NCBI GenBank assembly: GCA_947177615.1
Contig: CAMWUY010000004.1
Span: 1-37,478 of the forward strand
DNA from: an uncultured Porphyromonadaceae bacterium
GTDB lineage: Bacteria; Bacteroidota; Bacteroidia; Bacteroidales; Muribaculaceae
Length of the DNA stretch: 37,478 nt
Direction of reading: 5' to 3'
The position numbers were made by a program, and so were the translations under genes. Below are positions 1-7,125 of this stretch, piece after piece. The notes under the pieces are model-generated. The model was given only the letters and a program-made list of their open reading frames with translations, was not told where the DNA came from and made no database searches. Position 1 is the first letter of the stretch, and each line of letters begins with the position of its first letter.

Positions 1-133
1 TTTCCTTTGCGATCTTGGCGGTCTTTGCGCGTGATATTTTTCCTCGCGCGAAGCACGCAGAGTCCGCTAAGTTTTTCCTTTGCGTTCTTGGCGCTCTTAG
101 CGCGTGATATTTTGACTCGCGCGAAGTACGCGA
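1..133. repeat. Two-copy imperfect tandem repeat, 73-bp period
   Basis: Copy 1 begins at base 1 (tttcctttgcg...) and copy 2 at base 74. About 60 bases align with only about six mismatches, and both copies share gcgtgatatttt and ctcgcgcgaag blocks. The repeat lies just past the stop codon of the initiating transferase and may continue beyond the left edge. It is GC-rich, encodes nothing convincing, and looks like the dispersed intergenic repeats of Bacteroidales. I infer a non-coding intergenic repeat; any role in transcript end formation is speculative. Confidence 0.6.
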
Positions 134-145
134 TGGGTCGTTTGC

Positions 146-1264
146 TTAGCGCGGGGGATTGGTGTTGCGGAGGCGGATGCGGCGGGTCAGCCAGATGTTG
201 AGGATAATCCAGATGATGACATCGGCCAGGAAGATGAAGGTAATGTTAATGTAGCGTGACAGCCAGATATTGATCGCTGACATTGCAGCCGAAAATGAAA
301 TAATAGTGATCATGGCCAAACGCTGATGCATACCCGCAGCCAAAAGCTTATGATGGATATGATTCTTATCCGGTAAGAAAGGATTACTGCCATTGCGTAT
401 ACGATGCAGATACACACGCACCACATCCAGACAGGGCACCAACAAGGGTGAGAAGGCAACCACACCATAATTGTAATCCACATGCGTGTTAGAGTCCGGC
501 TCATTGGCCAGACGCAGCGCCAGCGCCGATAAAATAATACCCACCGTCAGCGTGCCGGTATCGCCCATGAAGATTTTCTTACGCTTGGTGGCATCGCCAA
601 ACACGTTGAAAGAAAAGAAAGTAATAAGAGCAGCAAAGAGACAGAAAGCTATCTGTGAAAATAAAAATATAAAATTGTCAAAACAGAATATACCATACAC
701 CAGACAAGCTATCAGGCTCAGTCCCGAGGCCAGACCATCGATACCGTCGATCAGATTGATCGCATTAGTGATAAAGACTATCAATAATATAGTAAGCCCG
801 ATAGCGAATACAATGTTGATATTCTGAAGACCGAAAAGGCCATGAAAGTCGTTAAATATCAGATCGGAAGCGACAAGGAGCACCGCAGCGCCGATCTGTA
901 CGGTAAACTTGGCGCGATATCTGACCCCGATCAGGTCGTCCGCTATACCGACGATGAAGAGCGCCAGTCCGCCACAAGCCAGGAATACTCCCTCCTTGAT
1001 CTGATCAATCGGTATCTCCTTAAGCCAGTTGTAGTCATACAGCAATCCGAAACCGATATACAGCATTATGGTGAACAGGATCACCGGCATAAAGGCAATG
1101 CCACCCAGACGCGGTACGGGGAGAGTGTGTATCTTGCGCTCATCCGGTTCATCGAAAAGCTTCTTTTTGAAAGCTATAAGAAGAATTTGAGGTATCAGAA
1201 AGCCCGTCAGTACGGCCACAGTGAGAAACGATGCAAGATCAATAATAATCCAAGTAGTATCCAT
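146..1264 (-). CDS. MraY/WecA-type undecaprenyl-phosphate sugar-1-phosphate transferase
   Basis: This is a polytopic membrane protein of the glycosyltransferase-4 (MraY/WecA) family. It should transfer a HexNAc-1-phosphate-type sugar to undecaprenyl phosphate and so start glycan assembly. Visible family signatures are the cytoplasmic segment DEPDERKIHTLPVPRLGG, the acidic metal-binding stretch NAINLIDGIDGLASG, and the loop FMGDTGTLTVG followed by DKNHIHHKLL. About ten or eleven hydrophobic helices are present, and 372 aa is a normal length. I start it at the ATG at 1264 (MDTTWII) rather than the track start at 1414. The longer version would begin inside a palindrome and read through a good leftward promoter at 1336-1367. 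The gene is divergent from the glycan operon and probably provides its lipid-linked first sugar. The exact sugar cannot be read from the sequence. Confidence 0.9.
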   Translation of the reverse strand: MDTTWIIIDLASFLTVAVLTGFLIPQILLIAFKKKLFDEPDERKIHTLPVPRLGGIAFMPVILFTIMLYIGFGLLYDYNWLKEIPIDQIKEGVFLACGGLALFIVGIADDLIGVRYRAKFTVQIGAAVLLVASDLIFNDFHGLFGLQNINIVFAIGLTILLIVFITNAINLIDGIDGLASGLSLIACLVYGIFCFDNFIFLFSQIAFCLFAALITFFSFNVFGDATKRKKIFMGDTGTLTVGIILSALALRLANEPDSNTHVDYNYGVVAFSPLLVPCLDVVRVYLHRIRNGSNPFLPDKNHIHHKLLAAGMHQRLAMITIISFSAAMSAINIWLSRYINITFIFLADVIIWIILNIWLTRRIRLRNTNPPR

Positions 1265-1335
1265 AAGGTATTTATTACAAGCTCGAGAGGCCAACAAACG
1301 AAGTCGGTCGAGCCTGTCGAAAGGAGATATTTTTG

Positions 1336-1367
1336 CAAATATAGCGAAATAAAACGTCAAAAGCAAA
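1336..1367 (-). promoter_or_regulatory. Bacteroidetes-type promoter for the initiating transferase
   Basis: Read on the minus strand there is TTTG (1364-1367), a 20-nt spacer and TATATTTG (1336-1343), matching the Bacteroidetes sigma-ABfr consensus TTTG-N19-21-TAnnTTTG. A transcript would start near 1330, about 65 nt upstream of the ATG at 1264. This supports the shorter start for the gene. Confidence 0.65.
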
Positions 1368-1393
1368 AAAATGTTAAATAACACAAAATGCAG

Positions 1394-1435
1394 CCACTCC
1401 AAAAAAGTGGTCATTTGACCGTTTTCTTGGAGTGG
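1394..1435. promoter_or_regulatory. 42-nt near-perfect palindrome between divergent promoters
   Basis: The arms run from CCACTCCAA (1394-1402) to TTGGAGTGG (1427-1435), with an inner GGTCA-TT-TGACC core (1409-1420) on the same axis. Of 20 arm pairs, 17 are Watson-Crick, two are G-T and one is mismatched. It sits between the leftward promoter (1336-1367) and the rightward one (1467-1498). It could be an operator, a cruciform or a remnant of a mobile repeat. There is no U tract beside it, so a simple terminator is less likely. Confidence 0.6.
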
Positions 1436-1466
1436 TAACTTGTGGATGGCACAAACAGTTTGTAAA

Positions 1467-1498
1467 ATTGCATAATAGTGTAAAAAATATTATCTTTG
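1467..1498 (+). promoter_or_regulatory. Predicted promoter of the surface-glycan operon
   Basis: The -7 element TATCTTTG (1491-1498) fits TAnnTTTG, with a weaker attg (1467-1470) 20 nt upstream as the -33 element. Transcription would begin near 1505, leaving a leader of about 170 nt before the first operon gene at 1677. The -7 match is exact; the -33 match is partial. Confidence 0.6.
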
Positions 1499-1504
1499 CA
1501 GATA

Positions 1505-1676
1505 TAGAGCGCTGTAAGCCCTATTCAAGTGCTCGAAAACCCAACGCGCTATGACGTTAAAAGAGTTTCAATTAACGCCTTACGCCGGTGATCCCGTGTC
1601 GCCGACGGCGCCGTAGGCATATCCTTATCCCAAATCTATGTATAGTGGCAATTGACATAGAAGATAGTTTAGAATT
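1505..1676 (+). promoter_or_regulatory. Long 5' leader of the glycan operon, with a possible 21-aa uORF
   Basis: This stretch lies between the predicted transcription start and the first gene. It contains a short frame at 1551-1616 (ATG...TAG, MTLKEFQLTPYAGDPVSPTAP), which I list here and not as a gene. A GC-rich patch near 1590-1616 has complementary CGCCG/CGGCG blocks that could form a hairpin. I recognise no known riboswitch. Bacteroides capsule operons usually begin with a UpxY antiterminator gene; none is present here, so attenuation or antitermination by this leader is only a hypothesis. Confidence 0.35.
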
Positions 1677-3488
1677 ATGCAGGCAATAATATTAGCGGCC
1701 GGAATGGGTCGACGATTGGGCGAGTTTACCGCCGACAATACCAAATGTATGCTTAAGGTCAATGGTGTACGTCTCATCGACCGAATGTTAGAGCAACTTG
1801 GCAGCCTTGAACTTTCACGTATCGTCATAGTGACCGGATATGAGGGCGCAAAGTTACAATCATATCTTACCAAGAAATATCCATCACGCTCTTTGGTATT
1901 TGTTGAAAATCCGGTATATGACAAGACCAATAACATCTACTCCTTATGGTTGGCTCGAGGCTATATGGCCGAGGAGGCTACACTGTTGCTTGAGTCTGAT
2001 CTTATATTTGAGGATGCAGTTCTATATTCAGCCGTCCATAATGATTACAAAGACTGTGCCCTTGTCTCCAAATATGAGTCGTGGATGGATGGTACAGTGG
2101 TGAGAATTGATGATGACAACAACATACTAAACTTTATCACCAAGAAGGGTTTTAATTATGCTGACGTAGACTCCTATTATAAGACCGTTAATATTTACAA
2201 ATTCTCCAAAGACTTCATAGTCAATCATTATCTACCCTTTCTTGAAGCTTATATTCGGGTTTTAGGTGAAAATGAATACTATGAGCAGGTGCTCCGTGTC
2301 ATAACACTGATAGACGGCAGCGGTATTAAGGCGTTGCCCATTACAGGTATGCACTGGTATGAGATCGATGACGTGCAGGATCTACGCATCGCAGAGACGA
2401 TCTTTGCCGAACCGGAGGCACGTCTTGAGAAGATACAGCACTCATACGGAGGTTATTGGCGGTACCCGGGTCTGCTTGACTTCTGTTATCTGGTCAATCC
2501 CTACTTCCCGCGTCGCCGCATGATAGAGGAGATGAAGGCCAATTTCGAACCTCTGCTGCGCGACTATCCATCGGGGATGGGTGTCAATTCGCTGTTGGCT
2601 GCGAAATACTTTTCACTGCGCCACGACTATGTAGTGGTTGGTAACGGAGCTGCCGAACTCATAAAGAGTCTGATGGGTTATCTCACCGGCAAGGTTGGTA
2701 TACTATATCCAACATTTGAGGAATATCCCAATCGTCTGGCGTCGGATCGTATAGTGCCCTTTGTGTCTGAAAATGATGATTTCAGCTATACCGCCGATGA
2801 TCTCATTGATTGGTATGACGAGCACCCGGTAGAAAATCTGTTGGTGGTCAATCCGGAAAATCCGTCAGGTAATCTGATAGACCGTGTCGGCTTAGACCGC
2901 CTGATATCTTGGGCCGAGGCGAAAGGAATACGTCTGATCATCGATGAGTCATTCATCGACTTTGCAGACGAGGCAGCCTCCTTGACGCTCTTGCGCAATG
3001 AAGTCCTCTTATCCCATCCTACATTATGTGTGATGAAGTCGATATCGACGTCGTATGGTGTGCCCGGCCTTCGTCTGGGAGTGCTTGCGAGCGGCGACTG
3101 CTCTCTGATAGAGTATATGCGAAAGGATGTAGGAATATGGAATATAAACTCATTTGCCGAATTTTATTTACAGATATACGGTAAGTATGAGAAAGATTAT
3201 GAACGCTCATGCGATAAATTTCGCGAAGAACGTGCAATCTTTTTCGATGAGTTGTCAGCCATACCATATCTGAAAGTCTATCCGTCGCAAGCCAATTACT
3301 TCCTCTGTGAAGTGACCGGAGGGAAGACAGCCCACGAGCTGACTCTACGTCTGCTGACCGACCACAACATCCTCATCAAGGACTGCACCGCCAAAAAAGG
3401 CTTCACCCACGGACGTCAATACATCCGCATCGCCATCCGCGACCGCCACGACAACCACCGCCTCACCGAAGCATTGAAAGCGTATTAA
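1677..3488 (+). CDS. Nucleotidyltransferase / class I-II aminotransferase fusion lacking the expected PLP lysine
   Basis: The two domains are an N-terminal sugar-phosphate or phosphocholine-type nucleotidyltransferase (about 1-235; LAAGMGRRLGEFTADNTK and a later K-x-ML) and a C-terminal HisC/CobD-like fold-type-I aminotransferase (about 260-603). The second domain keeps NPENPSG (from N392), the pyridoxal-binding IIDESF aspartate (D423) and PGLRLG. The Schiff-base lysine expected in the S-K-x-(F/Y)-G motif is replaced by threonine: KSISTSYG, T458 (acg at 3048-3050). NTase/aminotransferase fusions are known for activating phosphonate or phospho-amino-alcohol head groups with CTP. With LicD further down the operon, an NDP-activated substituent donor is the likely product. 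The C-terminal 50 codons are unusually rich in C-ending codons. It is the first operon gene, 12 nt before the next. The fold call is firm; the substrate is unknown. Confidence 0.85.
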   Translation: MQAIILAAGMGRRLGEFTADNTKCMLKVNGVRLIDRMLEQLGSLELSRIVIVTGYEGAKLQSYLTKKYPSRSLVFVENPVYDKTNNIYSLWLARGYMAEEATLLLESDLIFEDAVLYSAVHNDYKDCALVSKYESWMDGTVVRIDDDNNILNFITKKGFNYADVDSYYKTVNIYKFSKDFIVNHYLPFLEAYIRVLGENEYYEQVLRVITLIDGSGIKALPITGMHWYEIDDVQDLRIAETIFAEPEARLEKIQHSYGGYWRYPGLLDFCYLVNPYFPRRRMIEEMKANFEPLLRDYPSGMGVNSLLAAKYFSLRHDYVVVGNGAAELIKSLMGYLTGKVGILYPTFEEYPNRLASDRIVPFVSENDDFSYTADDLIDWYDEHPVENLLVVNPENPSGNLIDRVGLDRLISWAEAKGIRLIIDESFIDFADEAASLTLLRNEVLLSHPTLCVMKSISTSYGVPGLRLGVLASGDCSLIEYMRKDVGIWNINSFAEFYLQIYGKYEKDYERSCDKFREERAIFFDELSAIPYLKVYPSQANYFLCEVTGGKTAHELTLRLLTDHNILIKDCTAKKGFTHGRQYIRIAIRDRHDNHRLTEALKAY

Positions 3489-3500
3489 AAAAGGAGAAAA

Positions 3501-4502
3501 ATGACTATTTGTATATGCGGAGGAGGGGGATTAGGATTGGTTTGCGCAGGTGTATTCCTGTCGCGAGGTGTTAAGGTCAGACTTATGACCGGACACCCGG
3601 CCGACTGGTCACGCCATATCAAGGTATACGATAAGAGTGGAAAAGAATATAGTGGAGAATTATCACAAATATCATCCGACCCACAGGATGTAATACCCGG
3701 TTCGGACATAATATTCCTTACACTACCCGGCTATCTGATTCAAGAGACCTTAGAGCACATCCGCCCATATCTTGACGCGCATGCGAGTGTAGGAACAGTA
3801 GTTAGCAGTACCGGATTCTTCTTCGCAGCTCATGAAGTTCTCCACGATAAATATACTTTATTCGGATTCCAAAGGGTACCTTATATTGCCCGTGCCCGTA
3901 AATACGGCGAAATTGGAGATTTGTTGGGATATAAGGATAGCCTGAAAGTAGCAATTGAGAATTGCCCGGAAGCTGAAGAATTACGACAGAAATTGGAATG
4001 GCTGTTTGACACACCTGTAACGCATTTGAATAACTTTTACGAAGCATCGCTGACAAATAGTAATCCTATCTTGCACACCGGCCGGATGTATGCCATGTGG
4101 CGAAACTGTCAGAATGAGAAGTATGACAGACAGTCATATTTCTATTCAGATTGGGACAATGAATCATCCGAATATATCATAAGTATGGATGAGGAATTTC
4201 AGAAACTATTACGTACACTCGGCATAAAGGAGGGGGTAATTCCACCTCTGTTAAACTATTACGAATCCGCCGACGCTGAGAGTCTGACCCGAAAAATTAA
4301 AAGCATCCCGGCCTTTCAGTCCATAATGTCCCCGATGAAGCAGGAAGGCGATATATGGGTGCCGGACTTCACAAGCCGCTATTTCACCGAGGACTTCCCC
4401 TACGGACTACGCTTTATCAAGGAGTTGGCTGCGCAACACTCGGTTGCGACCCCCGTTATTGACGAAGTCTATGACTGGGGCATGAGCATGATTGGCCAAT
4501 AG
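3501..4502 (+). CDS. NAD(P)-dependent opine (octopine/nopaline) dehydrogenase-like protein
   Basis: The 333-aa protein opens with a Rossmann dinucleotide-binding motif (CGGGGLGLVCAGVFLSRG) and continues in the pattern of the octopine/nopaline dehydrogenase family: an N-terminal NAD(P) domain, then a helical domain with NSNPILHTGRMYAM at about residues 186-199. Family members reductively couple an alpha-keto acid to an amino group. It starts 12 nt after the NTase/aminotransferase fusion, so the two probably act in one pathway. I infer synthesis of an N-(carboxyalkyl)amino or related substituent for the glycan; opine-type groups are known on some bacterial O-antigens. The substrate cannot be told from sequence. 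ATG at 3501 follows an AAGGAG element. Confidence 0.75.
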   Translation: MTICICGGGGLGLVCAGVFLSRGVKVRLMTGHPADWSRHIKVYDKSGKEYSGELSQISSDPQDVIPGSDIIFLTLPGYLIQETLEHIRPYLDAHASVGTVVSSTGFFFAAHEVLHDKYTLFGFQRVPYIARARKYGEIGDLLGYKDSLKVAIENCPEAEELRQKLEWLFDTPVTHLNNFYEASLTNSNPILHTGRMYAMWRNCQNEKYDRQSYFYSDWDNESSEYIISMDEEFQKLLRTLGIKEGVIPPLLNYYESADAESLTRKIKSIPAFQSIMSPMKQEGDIWVPDFTSRYFTEDFPYGLRFIKELAAQHSVATPVIDEVYDWGMSMIGQ

Positions 4503-4544
4503 AAAAACAGATAGAATTTAAATCAAATTATTATAACAACTTTA

Positions 4545-5357
4545 ATGGAGCTACCATTTCCACATATTGAGGAGCATAAGAAATATCCATCTACATTTTT
4601 GATAAATGTAGAGTGGCGTTTACATTTCAACATCAATAATACCGATAGCTCTTATGATAAATTCTACGGATTTATTAAAGACACCTTTGGTCTGGAATTA
4701 AGACGCGAGGACTACAATGCTATGGGGATATTGCCACTGCGATATAGCCAAAGCGAAGACGCTGCGAATATCAAGATATCAAACAAATTTGCAGAATTCA
4801 GCTTTAATTCCAACGGCTATACATCCTTTGGGGATTCTGCAAGGGATATTCTTGTATCGTTCGTACGATTGATATATCAGTGTGAGGGGAGCGTAAATCA
4901 TATCATGTGTAATAAGAAAAATCTTGTGACCATGCAACGCAACTTCGAGTGTGATGAGTCCGAGATATTATCTATCGTCTTCAGTGATTCGCTGATTGAA
5001 GCGCCCTCACAATTGGTGCGTCCCGCCGACTTCACCAGAGACACTGTTCCTTCAACTCACTTCTATACCGTATCTGCCTATGATTTGATAATACAGGCAT
5101 TATATGGGGTGTATGGAAAACCGGGTACTACTGAATATAACGGCATGGCGATGTACGAATATGGAGCGATGCTTGAATCACAATGTGATTGTCCGGTCTC
5201 CACTAACGCAGCCGATGAATGTATCCGACGTATCGATTCGATTAATGATGTCATGTATGATTTTATTCATTGGGCATTATCTCCCCATATATTTAGAATA
5301 ATGGAGACAGAAAACCAGAATGGTGAATCTGAATTCGATGTTATAGAAATTGAGTGA
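4545..5357 (+). CDS. Unrecognised 270-aa protein, first of a three-gene cassette
   Basis: I do not recognise this protein with confidence. It has no signal peptide and no membrane segment, it is rich in aromatic and acidic residues, and it ends in an acidic tail (ESEFDVIEIE). Its size, the opening beta-type segment (FLINVEWRLHF) and the helical end (INDVMYDFIHWALSPHIF) faintly recall the sporadically distributed TIGR04255 family, which I cannot verify. It lies 42 nt after the opine dehydrogenase gene and 1 nt before the next gene. Neither it nor its two partners resembles a glycan enzyme, so the cassette looks inserted into the operon. It is more AT-rich than the export genes, like its neighbours. 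Confidence 0.65.
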   Translation: MELPFPHIEEHKKYPSTFLINVEWRLHFNINNTDSSYDKFYGFIKDTFGLELRREDYNAMGILPLRYSQSEDAANIKISNKFAEFSFNSNGYTSFGDSARDILVSFVRLIYQCEGSVNHIMCNKKNLVTMQRNFECDESEILSIVFSDSLIEAPSQLVRPADFTRDTVPSTHFYTVSAYDLIIQALYGVYGKPGTTEYNGMAMYEYGAMLESQCDCPVSTNAADECIRRIDSINDVMYDFIHWALSPHIFRIMETENQNGESEFDVIEIE

Positions 5358-5358
5358 A

Positions 5359-5943
5359 ATGAGCAGCATATCATTACAGATAAAAGACTCTTCGACCGGT
5401 TTTCAGTCCGGATGGAAGAAGTATGACGCTATTTCGTCACATTGCTCCGGTGAATATGACACTGTTAAAGTCGGTAATACATTAATGAAAGTTTACCGTA
5501 ACGACAGCGACCACGCAATATTCCTATGGAATAACATCGCCAAGTCACGACAGCACTTGTATCTGAAATCTTTAGACAAACCGGCGGCAACAATATCTTT
5601 AGTTTCCACAAAATGGCCTGTTAAGCGGATTGAATTATTATCTATCGAACAATTGGCCGAATTGAATAAACTCAACTTCGGACTCAATATCTCCCCTGAG
5701 CGCCTTATCTTCGGAGAAGTATCCGACAATCAGACTACTTGTATAGCCCTCGACTTGGGATATGGTATACGCGTACGCATCACAGCCTATTATGGTGACT
5801 TCGACACATATTATCTCTCATTCTTCGAGGGAGACGATATAATCCGTCAGGAGCATTTGGACTTGGACAACACCATTGCCGGCATAAACAACGTATTGAG
5901 AGAATTACATCGCGAGGCTGCTCGTAGGAATGTCACAATCTAA
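5359..5943 (+). CDS. Unrecognised 194-aa protein, second of a three-gene cassette
   Basis: No family is recognised. The track start at 5350 is a TTG overlapping the previous stop. I prefer the ATG at 5359 (MSSISLQI), one base after that stop, which gives 194 aa. The protein is predicted soluble with alternating beta strands (CIALDLGYGIRVRITAYYG) and a basic helical C-terminus (VLRELHREAARRNV). Its 3' end overlaps the next gene by 14 nt, which suggests translational coupling of the trio. It carries no catalytic motif that I can identify. Confidence 0.6.
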   Translation: MSSISLQIKDSSTGFQSGWKKYDAISSHCSGEYDTVKVGNTLMKVYRNDSDHAIFLWNNIAKSRQHLYLKSLDKPAATISLVSTKWPVKRIELLSIEQLAELNKLNFGLNISPERLIFGEVSDNQTTCIALDLGYGIRVRITAYYGDFDTYYLSFFEGDDIIRQEHLDLDNTIAGINNVLRELHREAARRNVTI

Positions 5944-6742
5944 GAAAATGACTGTACACGATAATCCGGCTTATCCGGTAGAGTTGCTACCCTCCGCGTC
6001 ACACATATATCCCCTGGAGGCTGACTCATTTACAGACACAGACAAAACCATAATGCACCGTCGCAGTGATATTGGATATGAAGAATGTTTCTACAACGGC
6101 GTCATCGACCGGTTACACTTCCGGACTGAATGCTCGTCAGAGATTTTCAAACATCCTTACAACCTCTCTCTAAATCTTTTAGGCGGACAATTCATAGCTG
6201 ACCGACACGCTATATGGCGTCAGACCAAACCGGGTAACGACTATTGGCTCGGTGGCACGGATATCAATCTTTCCGACTATTCCGCTTGTTACTCTCAACA
6301 TAATACGGCATATCCTGACTTCTATTTCAAAGTCTCGGACTTGCACGATAAGCCGATAAAATATCCTCGGACTTTCAACCGACAATCTGAAAGTTGGCCA
6401 TATAAAGCGGTTGTAACCGGATTGCGGATAATCGACCATAAAAGTGGTGATAAGAAGATAAAAGGACAGGTGACTGAAGATGTAAAAGGTGTTTTAAAGC
6501 TGAAGCATCGACCCACTAACCTGAATTACTGGCACTGGCAACTCGAGGCAGCGACTTTGAGAAAGGTAACTGTCGGCAACAAGGAGATAACGATTTTAGA
6601 ACCACTCCTCGAAAAGCAAAAATCCTCTGGGTGGGGTAAAAAATTATTATCGGCACAGCGAGAACACCTCTTGTCAGTAATAATGTTCCAATGTCCCGAC
6701 TTCAACACTATTCCGAAAGAGTTCTATCTTCTTCCGGATTAA
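5930..6742 (+). CDS. Unrecognised 270-aa protein, third of a three-gene cassette
   Basis: No family is recognised. The start ATG at 5930 lies inside the preceding gene (14-nt overlap); a second ATG at 5948 is possible. The protein appears soluble, rich in Tyr, His and Trp (for example NDYWLGGTDINLSDYSACYS and NLNYWHWQLEA), without a signal peptide or transmembrane helix. A 154-nt gap follows before the acyl carrier protein, one of the longest gaps in the operon, so the cassette may end here as a unit. The function is unknown. Structural comparison would be more useful than motif reading. Confidence 0.6.
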   Translation: MSQSKKMTVHDNPAYPVELLPSASHIYPLEADSFTDTDKTIMHRRSDIGYEECFYNGVIDRLHFRTECSSEIFKHPYNLSLNLLGGQFIADRHAIWRQTKPGNDYWLGGTDINLSDYSACYSQHNTAYPDFYFKVSDLHDKPIKYPRTFNRQSESWPYKAVVTGLRIIDHKSGDKKIKGQVTEDVKGVLKLKHRPTNLNYWHWQLEAATLRKVTVGNKEITILEPLLEKQKSSGWGKKLLSAQREHLLSVIMFQCPDFNTIPKEFYLLPD

Positions 6743-6896
6743 GAGTCAGGACCCAACTCGAATATCTCCTCAAAAGAAACGACATCAAAAGCTCAAATAA
6801 TATCGCTGCCCCCCTCTCCTAAATCACACACTACCGGTGAATATACAGATACTTGATAATTTATACTATCCACCAGACTTAAGATTTAGATAAAAT

Positions 6897-7124
6897 ATGG
6901 AAGAAAAAATAATCAATACTATCGCTTCAATTTTAGAAGTTGAACCATCTGAAATCGAACTCGATACTGCCGTCGGTGATTTGCCCGAATGGGATTCCAT
7001 GCACCACATTCAGATAATTGCAGCCTTGGAAAAGGCTTATGGAATAAAATATGCAGCAGAAGACCTCGCTGAAATCGAGGATGTCGCTGACCTGATATCC
7101 TTAACACAAGAGACAATAGGCTGA
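6897..7124 (+). CDS. Acyl carrier protein
   Basis: This is a 75-aa acidic carrier protein with the 4'-phosphopantetheine attachment motif EWDSMHH; the modified serine is S34. Length and helical pattern are standard for ACP/PCP domains. It lies 1 nt before an adenylating ligase, a pairing that usually loads an acyl or aminoacyl group onto the carrier as a thioester. In a glycan operon it is likely a dedicated donor for acylation or aminoacylation of a sugar rather than the fatty-acid synthesis ACP. The receiving transferase is not certain; the hexapeptide domain encoded two genes downstream is a candidate. Confidence 0.9.
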   Translation: MEEKIINTIASILEVEPSEIELDTAVGDLPEWDSMHHIQIIAALEKAYGIKYAAEDLAEIEDVADLISLTQETIG

Positions 7125-7125
7125 T

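Noticed and set aside
842-1381. 179-aa rightward ORF opposite the transferase
   Set aside because: Shadow of the minus-strand gene; no signal or family features and a shared GC pattern with the real frame.
1265-1414. N-terminal 50-residue extension of the initiating transferase in the ORF track
   Set aside because: It starts inside the palindrome and crosses a strong leftward promoter; the family N-terminus begins at MDTTW (1264).
1336-1498. Invertible promoter flanked by inverted repeats, as in Bacteroides capsule loci
   Set aside because: The inverted-repeat arms are only 24 nt apart and lie between, not around, the promoters; no recombinase gene is in the window.
1677-3488. Phosphonate (PntC-type) head-group activation as a firm call
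   Set aside because: No PEP mutase or phosphonopyruvate decarboxylase in the operon; kept only as an analogy for the domain fusion.
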